Assembly: GCF_026342405.1 (NCBI RefSeq)
Contig: NZ_JAPEMU010000001.1
Span: 2,790,001-2,854,000 of the forward strand
Length of the DNA: 64,000 nt
Source of the DNA: Kitasatospora sp. NBC_00240
Lineage (GTDB): Bacteria > Actinomycetota > Actinomycetes > Streptomycetales > Streptomycetaceae
Reading direction: 5' to 3'
Below are positions 1-8,948 of this stretch, piece after piece. Under the pieces are notes generated by a model, which did no database searches, was not told the origin of the DNA, and was given only the letters and a program-made list of their open reading frames with translations. Within the stretch, counting starts at the first letter, position 1. Each line of letters opens with the position of its first letter. The position numbers and the translations under genes were made by a program.

Positions 1-1752
1 CTCGCGGGTCGCGCCGCTGTCCAGGGCGAGCGGGCTGGTCGAGGCCGAGAGGATCTTGTAGCCGTCCCAGGTGTGGCGCCAGATGTAGCGCACCCAGATC
101 CCCCGGAACGCCGCCAACGGACCTTCGGGGGAGGCGAGTTCCCCGCGCAGCCGGTGCAGCGCCCGGTGCATCTCGCGGTAGCCCTCGACGACCTCGTCGG
201 TGTGCTCCCACGGGTCGGCGGTCTCGGTGGTGCCGGATTCGGTGTGCAGCACCGGGCGGTAGGGCGGCAGCGGCAGGGCGGGCACGCCGGGGGCGACCTC
301 CAGGCCGCCGATCCGGGACAGGCAGCCGATGTCCAGGGCGTGCTTCTGCTTGGCCGGGGTCCAGGGCTGGAAGGCCATCGCGGTCCGCACCACGGTGGAC
401 TCCAGGTCGTCCAGCAGGCCGTGGTGCTCGGGGCTGATCGCCGGCGGGGTCTGTACCCGCGGGTAGAGCAGGCACTCCAGGTCGATCAGCGCCGGGTGCT
501 CGCCGTCCGCGAGCAGGTTGTCGGCCCACAGGTCGCGGCCCTCCAGCAGCTGCACCAGCCGGACGGTCATGCCGAGCCGGCGGTAGAACCGGGCGAAACC
601 GCCGCGGTCGGCCACCGGACGGTGCGGGACGAGCTCCTCCCAGCCGTAGTCGCTGTCGCAGTCCGCCGCCAGCGAGGCCGCGTGGCCGTCGTCGCCGCGG
701 TCGCTGCGGACCAGCACCGTACGCACCGGGAGGTCCAGCGACAGCTCGCCGTTGAGCCGGCGCACCAGGTCCAGGTAGGCGGTGGCGTGCCGCATGTCCT
801 TCGGCTTGTAGACCACGGACCGGCCGCCGGCGAAGTGCAGCAGCGACACCGAGCGCCCGCCGGCGTGCCGGTCGCCCGCGTCGCCGCGGACCGAGTCCAG
901 CGCGCCCGGGTCCTCGCCCTGCCACATCCGCTCGACCAGCAGCGAGCGGTCGGCGGCGAGCCGGGCGAACAGCTCGGTCTGCACGTGCTGCCACTGCCGG
1001 CAGACCGTACCGACCAGGTACGCCAGCGCGGGCAGCCGCTCCAGCCGGGCCAGCCAGCCCTCCTGGGAGGTGTCCAGGCCGCCGGCGGTGTCCCAGTCGT
1101 TGGCGCGCGGGCGGCCGGTGGCGGCCTGCAGCTCGTGGCAGAACGAGAGGTTGCAGGCCTCGGTCAGCCGGGCGACCAGGGTGCCGGCCAGGTCGGCGCG
1201 GGCCCGGTCGGTGACCGGGACGCCGAGGATGCCGCCGCTGCCGTGCGGCAGCAGCGCGTCGGCGGCCGCGGCGAAGGCGGCGGTGAGGGCGCCGGGCCCG
1301 GCCGTCCCGGGGCCGGCGGCGACCGGCAGCGTCCGCAGGAAGGCGGCGAGCACCAGCGCCCAGCCGGGCAGCTTCGCCGGGTCGGCGAGGACGACCCCGC
1401 GCAGGCCGTCGCCGAGCGGTCGGCCGGTCTCGGCGAAGTGCTCCAGCAGCACCGCGGCGCCGCCGTGCTGGCCGCCGGCCCGGCGCAGCCAGGTGTCGAC
1501 CGCGGCGCCGCGGGCGCGGCGGTCCTCGTCCGGGTCGGGGGCGAAGAAGGCGGTCCCGTCCGGGCGGGCGGCGGCCCGTTCGTCGAACGGGGCGGCGGCG
1601 GCGACCAGGGCGCGCAGCCGTTCGTCGCCCCTGGCCGGGCCGGGCAGCAGCTGCTCGGCCGAAGGGGCCGGGTCGTCGGTGTCGGGGTGGCCGTCGGCCG
1701 GGGCGGTGGCGCCGTCGACGGGGCGGAGCCAGGTCTGCAGGTCGAGCGGCAT
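1..1752 (-). CDS. lanM: Class II lanthipeptide synthetase LanM (N-terminal part)
   Basis: LanM enzymes dehydrate Ser/Thr in a precursor core and then close thioether rings. The visible 584 residues are the N-terminal dehydratase (DUF4135-type) half, with family-like stretches such as VVYKPKDMRHATAYLDL, DLWADNLL and DLECLLYPR. The C-terminal cyclase half lies beyond the window edge. The ATG at 1752 follows an AGGAG site, and the upstream ABC gene stops two bases before it (TGAGATG), so the two are translationally linked. It is the last visible gene of the precursor-P450-export operon. Family is clear; substrate is inferred from the precursor at 8949-9113. Confidence 0.9.
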   Translation of the reverse strand, partial: MPLDLQTWLRPVDGATAPADGHPDTDDPAPSAEQLLPGPARGDERLRALVAAAAPFDERAAARPDGTAFFAPDPDEDRRARGAAVDTWLRRAGGQHGGAAVLLEHFAETGRPLGDGLRGVVLADPAKLPGWALVLAAFLRTLPVAAGPGTAGPGALTAAFAAAADALLPHGSGGILGVPVTDRARADLAGTLVARLTEACNLSFCHELQAATGRPRANDWDTAGGLDTSQEGWLARLERLPALAYLVGTVCRQWQHVQTELFARLAADRSLLVERMWQGEDPGALDSVRGDAGDRHAGGRSVSLLHFAGGRSVVYKPKDMRHATAYLDLVRRLNGELSLDLPVRTVLVRSDRGDDGHAASLAADCDSDYGWEELVPHRPVADRGGFARFYRRLGMTVRLVQLLEGRDLWADNLLADGEHPALIDLECLLYPRVQTPPAISPEHHGLLDDLESTVVRTAMAFQPWTPAKQKHALDIGCLSRIGGLEVAPGVPALPLPPYRPVLHTESGTTETADPWEHTDEVVEGYREMHRALHRLRGELASPEGPLAAFRGIWVRYIWRHTWDGYKILSASTSPLALDSGATRE

Positions 1753-1753
1753 C

Positions 1754-3979
1754 TCACATCTCCTGGAGTCGGGCGAGTCGGGTGAACAGCGGGTCGTGGC
1801 CGAGTAGTTCGTCGTAGGTGCCGGAGGCCGTCAGGCGGCCGCCGGAGAGCACGTGGATACGGTCGGCGGTGCGGATGGTGCTCAGTCGGTGGGCGATCAC
1901 CACGCGGGTGCGATCCAGTCCCGCGACGGCCTCGGCGACCCGCAGCTGGGTCGCGTTGTCCAGGGCGGAGGTGGCCTCGTCCAGCAGCAGGACGGCGGGC
2001 CGTCGGACCAGGGCGCGCGCCAGCAGCAGGCGCTGCACCTGGCCGCCCGAGAAGCCCTGGGCGTCCTCCCCCACCCGGGTGCCGAGGCCGAGCGGCAGCC
2101 GGCGCAGCTCCTCGGCGATGCCGGCCAGTTCGGCGGCCTCCCAGACCTGCTCCTCGGTCACGTCGGTGTCGGTGCCGGCCAGGTTCTCCAGCAGCGAGCC
2201 GCGCAGCATCCGGCCGTGCTGCAGGACGGCGCCCAGCTGGCGCCGCACCAGCCGGGCGTCCAGGCCGGCCAGGTCGCGGCCGTCGTACCGGACGGCGCCG
2301 GACTCCGGCCGCTCGAAGCCGAGCAGCAGCCGCACCAGCGTGGACTTGCCGGCCCCGGACGGGCCGACCACCGCGACCAGTTCGCCCGGACCGGCGTGCA
2401 GCGAGACACCTTCGAGCGCGGGCGCGGCCGTCCCCGGGTAGCGGAAGGTCACCTGGTCCAGGGCGACCGCCCCGCGCAGCTCGCCCGGGTCGGTGAGCTC
2501 CTGCGGCCCGTCCACCGGCCGGACCTCGGCCAGGATCGGCCGGATCCGGTCCAGCACCGGCGCGATGCCGTAGGCGCTGGCCGCGGCGTGGGTCACCTGG
2601 CCGAGTGCCATGGCGACCTGGCCGGCCGCCACACCGGCCGCCATCAGGTGGCCCGAGGGCGTCGAACCGGCGGCCGTCGCCCCCGCCAGCAGCACCGCCA
2701 GCAGCAGCGGTTGGAGGGCGGCGGTGAGCGCGCCGGCCGCGGCGTCGGCCCGCTGGGCGGCGGCGTCGGCCCGCTTCTGCTCGGCGAACGGCACCGCCCA
2801 CCGGGCGAAGGCCTGGATCTCCCGGCCCGCCGTCTGGATCTTGTCGATGCCGAGCAGCAGCCCGTACAGCACGCCGTGCAGCCGGCCGTGCAGTTCGAAC
2901 ACCGTGCTCTCGTGGCGCTGGCGGCGGCGACCGAGCAGGAGCAGCAACCCGGTCACCGCCAGCACGGCGAGCAGCAGCAGCCCGCCGAGCCAGGGATCCA
3001 CCAGCAGCAGGACGGTGAGCCCCGAGGTGGCGAACACCGCCCCCAGCACCGCGCCGACCAGCACCTCGGACAGCGCTTGCCGGGCCTGGGCGACCGCGTT
3101 GGCGCGATGCACCAGGTCACCCGTGGTGTAGTCGCGGAAGAACCGGGCGTCGTGACCGAGCAGACGGTCCCAGACAGCCGGTTCCAGAGCGCTCTGCACC
3201 CGCCCGGTCAGCCGGACGGCGGCGGTGTTGCGGACGATCACCAGCAGCCAGGACGCCAGCACCGCCGAACCGAGCAGCACCGCCAGCCAGCGGACCGGGT
3301 GCCGGTCCGCCGCCAGCAGGTTCGGCAGCAGCACCCCCGTGCTCAGCGGGATCAGCAGCCCGAGCAGCGCGGACACCAGGCCGGCCACAGCCAGCCGGCC
3401 CAGGTCCAGCCGGGCCCCCGGAACCGAGAGCACGAAGCGGGCGAGATCCGCCGGTGCCAGGTCCCCCGCGGGCAGCGGCCGGTAGAGCAGCAGCGCCGCC
3501 GTCCGCAGGGTGACCGGGCCGGCCCCGGCGCCGGCCGGGTCGACCCGGCGGTGCCCGCCGCCCGGGCGCGGCACCAGCGCCACCGGGCGGCCGTCCGCCA
3601 CCGCGAACCCCACCATCGGGCCGGCCGTCCCGGTCGGGTCCCCGCCGCCGTCCGCCCCCGCGGGCAGCGTCACCGGGCGGTGCCGCACCCCGGCCGACCG
3701 CAGCAGTACGGTCAGCGGGTCACGGGAGTTCCGCACGGCGGGCGGGAGTACGGCCCCCTCCTGGCCGGCCTCGCCGGCCAGGCCCAGCGCCAGCAGCACG
3801 GCGCGGGCCTGCTCGGCCGGGTGCGAGGGGACGGGCCGGGCGGCGGGCGCCCGCCCCCGTCCGGCGTGCAGCGCGCCCACGGCGGCCGCCAGGGCCGAGC
3901 GGTTGGCCTCGACCGTGGCGGCGGCGGTCGTCGCCGCCGGGGTCGCCGGGGTCACCGGCCGGGTCGCCGTGGCGCTCAT
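1754..3979 (-). CDS. NHLM-type ABC transporter, permease/ATP-binding protein without peptidase
   Basis: A 741-aa ABC half-transporter fusion. The N-terminal about 230 residues are Ala/Pro-rich and lack a C39 cysteine. Membrane segments follow (e.g. LAVLLGSAVLASWLLVIV, LLLLVDPWLGGLLLLAVLAV), then a nucleotide-binding domain with Walker A GPSGAGKS, signature FSGGQVQR and Walker B VLLLDEATSALD. The start is set by a 4-bp ATGA overlap with the upstream gene. Paired with a peptidase-bearing ABC protein and a HlyD-like protein, it matches the three-part NHLM bacteriocin export architecture. It probably forms a heterodimer with the 3976-6351 product for leader removal and export. Confidence 0.88.
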   Translation of the reverse strand: MSATATRPVTPATPAATTAAATVEANRSALAAAVGALHAGRGRAPAARPVPSHPAEQARAVLLALGLAGEAGQEGAVLPPAVRNSRDPLTVLLRSAGVRHRPVTLPAGADGGGDPTGTAGPMVGFAVADGRPVALVPRPGGGHRRVDPAGAGAGPVTLRTAALLLYRPLPAGDLAPADLARFVLSVPGARLDLGRLAVAGLVSALLGLLIPLSTGVLLPNLLAADRHPVRWLAVLLGSAVLASWLLVIVRNTAAVRLTGRVQSALEPAVWDRLLGHDARFFRDYTTGDLVHRANAVAQARQALSEVLVGAVLGAVFATSGLTVLLLVDPWLGGLLLLAVLAVTGLLLLLGRRRQRHESTVFELHGRLHGVLYGLLLGIDKIQTAGREIQAFARWAVPFAEQKRADAAAQRADAAAGALTAALQPLLLAVLLAGATAAGSTPSGHLMAAGVAAGQVAMALGQVTHAAASAYGIAPVLDRIRPILAEVRPVDGPQELTDPGELRGAVALDQVTFRYPGTAAPALEGVSLHAGPGELVAVVGPSGAGKSTLVRLLLGFERPESGAVRYDGRDLAGLDARLVRRQLGAVLQHGRMLRGSLLENLAGTDTDVTEEQVWEAAELAGIAEELRRLPLGLGTRVGEDAQGFSGGQVQRLLLARALVRRPAVLLLDEATSALDNATQLRVAEAVAGLDRTRVVIAHRLSTIRTADRIHVLSGGRLTASGTYDELLGHDPLFTRLARLQEM

Positions 3980-6351
3980 GCGTTCTCCTCCTTCTGCTCG
4001 ACGGGACGTACGGTCGGGTCCGCCGCCGGCGCCTTCTCGGCGAGCAGCGTGCGGTACGGGCCGGGGACGGCGGCCAGTTCGGCCGGCGTCCCCTGCTGGA
4101 CGATCCGGCCGCCCGCCAGCACCAGCACCCGGTCGGCGGCCTGGATCGTGCTGAGGCGGTGGGCCAGCACCAGGCAGGTGGTGCCCCGGCGCCGCAGGTT
4201 CTCGTTGACGGCGGCCTCGGTGTGGGCGTCCAGTGCGGAGGTGGCCTCGTCCAGCACCAGCAGGGCCGGGTCGAGGGCGAGCGCGCGGGCCAGTTCGAGC
4301 CGCTGGCGCTCCCCGCCGGAGAGGTTGCGGGCGTCCTCCTCGATCCGCCCGCCGTCCAACCCGCCCCGGCGTGCCACCAGGTCGGCGGCCTCGGCGTCGT
4401 CCAGCGCGCGCCGCAGGGCGTCCTCGTCGGCGGCCGGGTTCCAGAGCGTGAGGTTCTCCCGGACGGTGCCCTCGAAGAGCCTCAACTGCTGCTCCACATA
4501 AGCGACCTGGCCGGTCACCACGGCCCGGTGCCAGTCGTCCCGCGGCCGGCCGTCCAGCAGCACCTCGCCGCCCCACGGGCGCAGCACCCCGGCCGCGATC
4601 CTGGCCACCGTCGACTTGCCGCTGCCGCTGCCGCCCACCACGGCCACCCACTCCCCCGGGCGGATCCGCAGCGAGATCCCGGACAGCGCGGGCGGGCGGT
4701 TGGGGTCGTAGCCGAAGGAGACCTCTCGCAGCTCCAACTCGCCGGTCAGCAGCGCCTCCTGGCCGCTGTCGCCGAGCTCCGGGGCGTCCAGGACGGGCGT
4801 CAGGTACGGGTCGGGCTCGGTGCTCTCGACGTCCTCCAGCAGCGCGTTCTGCGCCCTGGCCATCGAGAACTCCGAACCCGTGCCGACCAGTTGCCCGACA
4901 GGTAGGAGAAACCCGTTCAGCAGCAGCAGGAAGGCCAGCAGGGTGCCGGCCGACAGCGTGCCGCCGATCAGCAGCGAGGTGCCCGCCACCACCACGGTCG
5001 CGGTGGCCGCCGAGTTGAGCGCGCCGGGCAGCGACAGCGGCACGATCACCGCCGAGGTCACCCGCTGCCCGGTCTCCATCGCCCGGGCCTGCCAGCCCGC
5101 CCAGGAGCGGAAGAACGAGTCCTCCGCGCCCTCCGCCTTCAGCGTCTCGATCGCGGACACCCCGGCGAAGGCCACCCCGTCGCGCTTGTACTGCTCGGCG
5201 TGCATCCGGTGCACCAGTCCGCCGCGCCGCCGCTCGGCGACCCGCAGCGCCAGCACGTCCAGTACGGCCACCACCACCGGCACCGCCGCCAGCCGCGGCT
5301 CCAGCCAGAGCAGCGCGCTCAGGTGCACGGCGGCCGAGGCCACCGAGGCGGCGGCGCCGGCCGAGCGGTGCGACAGCAGCATGGCCAGGCCGTCGTTCAT
5401 CTGCACCCGGGTCACCAGGCCGCCGAGCTGGCGGCGGTGGAAGAACGAACCGGGCAGTCTCAGCATCCGCCACAGGAACCCGGCCGAGGAGCGGGCCGCC
5501 ATCGCCTCCAGCACCCGGTTGACCAGACTCTGCTGGAGCCAGGTGCCGAGCAGCACGGTGGCGGCCACCACGGTGGCGGTCAGGGTGAGCGGCAGGGCCC
5601 AGGCGGTCGAACCGCCCAGCACCACGGAGGCCAGGTAGGCCCGCAGCAGGAAGGCCGCCGCGACGCCCGGCACCGCCAGCAGCACCGCGAGCAGCACCGC
5701 CAGCAGCAGCGGCCCGGCGAACGGGCGCATCCGTGTGGTCAGCGCCCGCAGCAGCGGGAACCGCCGGCCGCCCGGCTCGAAGTCAGGCCCTGGCTCGAAG
5801 CCGACCGCGATCCCGGCGAAGGAGTCCCAGAATTCCGCCGGAGTCGCCGAATAGGTGCCCAGCGAGGGGTCGTTGACGTGCACCCGGCCCCGCTTGAGAC
5901 CCTCGAAGACCGCGAAGTGCGGCCCGGTGACCAGCACCATCGACGGCACCGGCACCTGCTCCAGCCCGAGCAGCCGCCCCTCGCCGCGGACCACCCGGCG
6001 CCCCCGCGCCAGCAGTCCGTACCGGCCGGCCGCCCGGGCGACCGCCGCCGCGCTCACACCGTCCCGGCTCACCCCGCAGGACCGCGAGGCCTCGTGCAGG
6101 GTCACCCGCCGGCCGAACGCGCCGAGCACCACCGCGAGGCAGGCCGCCCCGCAGTCCTGCTCCTCCATCTGCGGCACCACCGGGGTGCGCAGGTGGCGGC
6201 GGGGCCGCGTGGTACCGCGCCCGACGGACGCCCGCGGGCGCCAGCTGCGGGCCGGCCGCTCCGGGGCCGTCCCCCGCGCCGGGTCCGGGGCGGGCTCCCC
6301 CACCGGCCGCAGGCCGGCGGGCGCCGCGTTCTCGCGTACGTCGAGGCTCAC
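3976..6351 (-). CDS. NHLM-type ABC transporter with C39 leader peptidase
   Basis: This 791-aa protein should cut the leader peptide after Gly-Gly and export the product. An N-terminal C39 papain-like peptidase carries Cys67 in MEEQDCGAACL, His145 in GPHFAVFE and Asp161 in NDPSLG. A membrane domain follows, then an ATPase with Walker A GGSGSGKST, signature LSGGERQR and Walker B LLVLDEATSALD. The GTG start at 6351 overlaps the upstream stop (GTGA). All three catalytic residues are present, so it should be active on the double-glycine precursor encoded upstream. Confidence 0.92.
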   Translation of the reverse strand: MSLDVRENAAPAGLRPVGEPAPDPARGTAPERPARSWRPRASVGRGTTRPRRHLRTPVVPQMEEQDCGAACLAVVLGAFGRRVTLHEASRSCGVSRDGVSAAAVARAAGRYGLLARGRRVVRGEGRLLGLEQVPVPSMVLVTGPHFAVFEGLKRGRVHVNDPSLGTYSATPAEFWDSFAGIAVGFEPGPDFEPGGRRFPLLRALTTRMRPFAGPLLLAVLLAVLLAVPGVAAAFLLRAYLASVVLGGSTAWALPLTLTATVVAATVLLGTWLQQSLVNRVLEAMAARSSAGFLWRMLRLPGSFFHRRQLGGLVTRVQMNDGLAMLLSHRSAGAAASVASAAVHLSALLWLEPRLAAVPVVVAVLDVLALRVAERRRGGLVHRMHAEQYKRDGVAFAGVSAIETLKAEGAEDSFFRSWAGWQARAMETGQRVTSAVIVPLSLPGALNSAATATVVVAGTSLLIGGTLSAGTLLAFLLLLNGFLLPVGQLVGTGSEFSMARAQNALLEDVESTEPDPYLTPVLDAPELGDSGQEALLTGELELREVSFGYDPNRPPALSGISLRIRPGEWVAVVGGSGSGKSTVARIAAGVLRPWGGEVLLDGRPRDDWHRAVVTGQVAYVEQQLRLFEGTVRENLTLWNPAADEDALRRALDDAEAADLVARRGGLDGGRIEEDARNLSGGERQRLELARALALDPALLVLDEATSALDAHTEAAVNENLRRRGTTCLVLAHRLSTIQAADRVLVLAGGRIVQQGTPAELAAVPGPYRTLLAEKAPAADPTVRPVEQKEENA

Positions 6352-7466
6352 CGCTTGGCCCCCGTTCCGAACACGGCCTGGTACGGGTGGCGGGCCCCGA
6401 GATCGACGGAGACCGTCAGCGGTACCGGTCCGACCCCCGGGCCCTCGGGCTCCGGCAGCAGCGCGTAGGCCGTCCACACCGGAGCCGCCCCCACGGGCAG
6501 ACCCGGCAGCGGGACGGAGAAGCTCCCGGCCAGCGAGTCGGCCCGCGCCGGCAGCGGGTCCACGGCGGTGACGGTCGCCCGGACGACGCCCTTCCCGGGC
6601 ACCGGGACGAGCACCGTCCGGCCCGGTGCCAGCTGCCCGGCCTGCTTGAGCGTGGTGGCGTACAGCCGCAGCGTGCGCGGCTGCCGGCCGTCGTCCAGGG
6701 AGGCGACGGCGGCTCCCGGCGCGAGCTCGTCGCCGGGTGCGGCGAGCAGCGAGGTGACCGTCCCGTCCGCGGGCGCCGGCACCGGCACCTCCGTCCCGTC
6801 GGCGGTCCGCAGCAGCGCCAGTGGCTGGCCCTGGGTCACCCGCTGACCGGGGAGGACCCGGTAGCCGAGCAGCGCGCCCGCCCGGTCGGCCCGGACGGTC
6901 TCCGGGGCCGGGCCGTGCGCGAGCAGCGCGGGGAGGGCCGAAGTGTGCGGCAGGGTGCCGAACAGCGCCCAGCCGGTGCCCGCGCCGACCACCAGCAGCA
7001 GCGCGGCGGCGGCGGCCCACAGCCGTGCGCCGACCAGTCCGACCGGACGGTCCAGCCCGGGTTCCAGGACGGCGGCGCCGCGGGGTGCGGACGCGGGTGA
7101 GGGGGCGCCTGCGGCGGTACGGGTGGACGGGTCGGGGCCCGGCGCCGGGTCCTGCGTCGGACGGGCGGTGCTCGCGGCCCGTGGTCCGTCCACCTCGGTC
7201 GATACGCTCACGCTCTCCCCGCCGTCCGTTCTCCGTAGCCGGCCCGGTGTGCCGTCCTTCGGTGTGTCGTCCCTGGATGTGTGGTCAATCGGTGTGCCGT
7301 TCTTCGTCGTGCCGTCCCTCGGTGTGCCGTTCTTCGCCGTGCCGTCCCTCGGTGTGCCGTTCTTCGCCGTGCCGTTCTTCGCCGTGCCGTCCCTCGGTGT
7401 GCCGTCGCCCGGCAGGCCCTTCGCGGACGGTCGGCCCGGTCGCTTCCTGGTCGCCGCGCCGCTCAT
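6348..7466 (-). CDS. HlyD-like secretion (adaptor) protein of the NHLM system
   Basis: A 372-aa membrane-fusion-type protein. One membrane segment (WAAAAALLLVVGAGTGWALF) is followed by a biotinyl/lipoyl-like region (GALLGYRVLPGQRVTQGQ; ADGTVTSLLAAPGDELAPG). The ATG at 7466 overlaps the P450 stop (ATGA), which supports the long form. That adds an N-terminal tail of eleven tandem pentapeptides, consensus [RK][DN]GT[PA]. A shorter form could start at GTG 7211, just after GGGGAG. Which start is used is uncertain. Its place between the P450 and the two ABC genes supports a role in export. Confidence 0.8.
   Translation of the reverse strand: MSGAATRKRPGRPSAKGLPGDGTPRDGTAKNGTAKNGTPRDGTAKNGTPRDGTTKNGTPIDHTSRDDTPKDGTPGRLRRTDGGESVSVSTEVDGPRAASTARPTQDPAPGPDPSTRTAAGAPSPASAPRGAAVLEPGLDRPVGLVGARLWAAAAALLLVVGAGTGWALFGTLPHTSALPALLAHGPAPETVRADRAGALLGYRVLPGQRVTQGQPLALLRTADGTEVPVPAPADGTVTSLLAAPGDELAPGAAVASLDDGRQPRTLRLYATTLKQAGQLAPGRTVLVPVPGKGVVRATVTAVDPLPARADSLAGSFSVPLPGLPVGAAPVWTAYALLPEPEGPGVGPVPLTVSVDLGARHPYQAVFGTGAKR
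7246..7410 (-). repeat. 15-bp tandem repeat, 11 units
   Basis: Eleven head-to-tail 15-bp units run without a break, alternating variants of GGTGTGCCGTTCTTC and GCCGTGCCGTCCCTC as read on the plus strand. On the minus strand they lie in the reading frame of the HlyD-like gene and encode (R/K)(D/N)GT(P/A). Unit length keeps the frame, so copy-number change would lengthen the protein without breaking it. Confidence 0.92.
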
Positions 7467-8779
7467 CCGCGCACCGCCCCGGCCAGCCCGGCGGGCTCCG
7501 CGAGGCGGTCCGGCCCGGCGAGTCCGGTGGGCCCGGCGGGCTCCGGACCGCCCCCCGCCCGGGGTGGGCAACGCAACGGCAGCTCCCGCATCCCGCCGAA
7601 GACGAACTGGGTGCTCCACGGCACGGTGGCCGGCGTCAGCGGTGTGCGCAGCTCGCGGGTCTCCCCCGCCCGCGCCAGGCCGCGCAGCACGGCGGCGCCC
7701 GCCATCAGCGACAGCGGCGCGCCGAGGCAGTGGTGCGGACCGTGGCCGAACGCCAGATGGCGCAGCTCGGCCCGGTCCGGGTCGAAGCGGTCCGGCTCGG
7801 CGAACCGGCGCGGGTCGCGGTTGGCCGCCGCGTACAGCAGCAGCGCCACCCGGCCCGCCGGGATCACCGTGCCGCCCACGGCGACCTCGCCGGTGAGGGC
7901 GCGGGCGCTGGCGCGCACCGGACTGCCGAGCCGCTGGGCCTCGTCGAACACCGCCTCGGCGCGCTCGGGCCGGGCCCGGAGCAGGTCACCGAGGGCCGGC
8001 TCCTGCAGGAGCTGCCAGACGGCGACGGCCAGCCCGGAGGTCAGCGTCTCCAGCCCGTTGGCAAGCAGCATCACCACGAAGGCGAGCAGGTCCTCGTGGT
8101 CGAGGCGGCCTTCGGCCCGGGCCACCGTGAGCCGGCTGATCAGGTCGTCGCCGGGGGCGGCCGCGCGGGCCGCGCAAAGCTCCTCCACGTAGCTGCGGAA
8201 CTCGTCGAACTCGGCGTCCAGTTCGGCGATGTGCGCCGGGTCGGCCTGGTCGCCGAAGTCGTCGAGCAGGGAGCGCGCGACCAGCTTCGCCCAGCCGGTG
8301 ACGCGGTCCTGCTCGGAGTCGGGGATGTCGAGGATGGCACAGGAGACGGCCACCGGCAGCGGCACGGCGAGGTCGGCGACCACGTCGAAGGAGCCGGCCG
8401 CGAGCAGGGGGTCCAGCATCCGGGCGGCGGTGGACTCGATGCGGGCCCGCATCTGCTCCAGCCGGCGGGCACTGAAGGCCGTGGTGGCAAGGCGCTTGAG
8501 CCGGGTGTGGTCGGCGCCGTCCCGCATCGGGAGCATCCGGTTGACGATCCGGGCGAGGGCGGTGGAACCGGCCCTGGGCAGGCCGACGGCGGTCGGGTCG
8601 ACGGCCGTTCCCGGGTGCATGAGGACGGTGATGATCTCCTGGTAGCCGGAGACCACGTGGACCCGGCCGAGGTCGAGCACCGGCGCCTCGGCCAGCAGCC
8701 GGCGGTAGAGCGCGGGTGGGTCCTGCTGCGCGGCGGGCTGCTGGATGAACCGCGCAAGCTCGTGCCGGAGGCTCTCCAT
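7463..8779 (-). CDS. Cytochrome P450 of the lanthipeptide operon
   Basis: A 438-aa P450. The heme-binding loop is FGHGPHHCLGAPL with the axial Cys near residue 351. The K-helix ExxR is in FDEAQRLGSP. The I-helix reads MLLANGLETLTSG: the acid-alcohol pair Glu-Thr is kept, but the usual Ala-Gly-His is Asn-Gly-Leu. The ATG at 8779 has GAGGAGA upstream. It is the first gene after the precursor and its hairpin, and is coupled by ATGA to the HlyD-like gene. This suggests it oxidises the modified peptide, which is inferred from position only. Confidence 0.9.
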   Translation of the reverse strand: MESLRHELARFIQQPAAQQDPPALYRRLLAEAPVLDLGRVHVVSGYQEIITVLMHPGTAVDPTAVGLPRAGSTALARIVNRMLPMRDGADHTRLKRLATTAFSARRLEQMRARIESTAARMLDPLLAAGSFDVVADLAVPLPVAVSCAILDIPDSEQDRVTGWAKLVARSLLDDFGDQADPAHIAELDAEFDEFRSYVEELCAARAAAPGDDLISRLTVARAEGRLDHEDLLAFVVMLLANGLETLTSGLAVAVWQLLQEPALGDLLRARPERAEAVFDEAQRLGSPVRASARALTGEVAVGGTVIPAGRVALLLYAAANRDPRRFAEPDRFDPDRAELRHLAFGHGPHHCLGAPLSLMAGAAVLRGLARAGETRELRTPLTPATVPWSTQFVFGGMRELPLRCPPRAGGGPEPAGPTGLAGPDRLAEPAGLAGAVRG

Positions 8780-8900
8780 GGCCCGGCTCTCCTCAACTAC
8801 TGGTGTGCGGAAGGTGGTCGGCGATTCGCCGGATGGGGGGTGGCGCCCGGTGAAGGCCGGCCGCACCCGCCCCAGGGTGATGCGGGAGGCGGAAACAGGG

Positions 8901-8940
8901 GTGCCGCGATGGCCCCGCCTTGACGGAACCACCGCGGCAC
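8901..8940 (-). terminator. Hairpin after the precursor gene (attenuator-like)
   Basis: A 12-bp stem (GTGCCGCGGTGG with CCATCGCGGCAC) and 16-nt loop lie 8 nt after the precursor stop. The pairing is complete only in minus-strand RNA, where the one non-Watson-Crick pair is G-U; on the plus strand it would be A-C. There is no long U-run. It probably limits read-through so that precursor mRNA exceeds enzyme mRNA. Confidence 0.65.
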
Positions 8941-8948
8941 AGGACCCG

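Noticed and set aside
73..1785. Long plus-strand frames over the LanM gene
   Set aside because: The minus strand encodes clear LanM sequence with a good ribosome site; the plus frames are compositional shadows.
1754..5473. One 1239-aa minus-strand ABC protein
   Set aside because: The frame runs through the adjacent peptidase/ABC gene out of frame. The ATGA overlap at 3976-3979 shows two separate genes.
7211..7211. GTG start of the HlyD-like protein with GGGGAG upstream
   Set aside because: Kept only as an alternative. The ATG at 7466 overlaps the P450 stop by ATGA, matching how the neighbouring genes in this operon are coupled.
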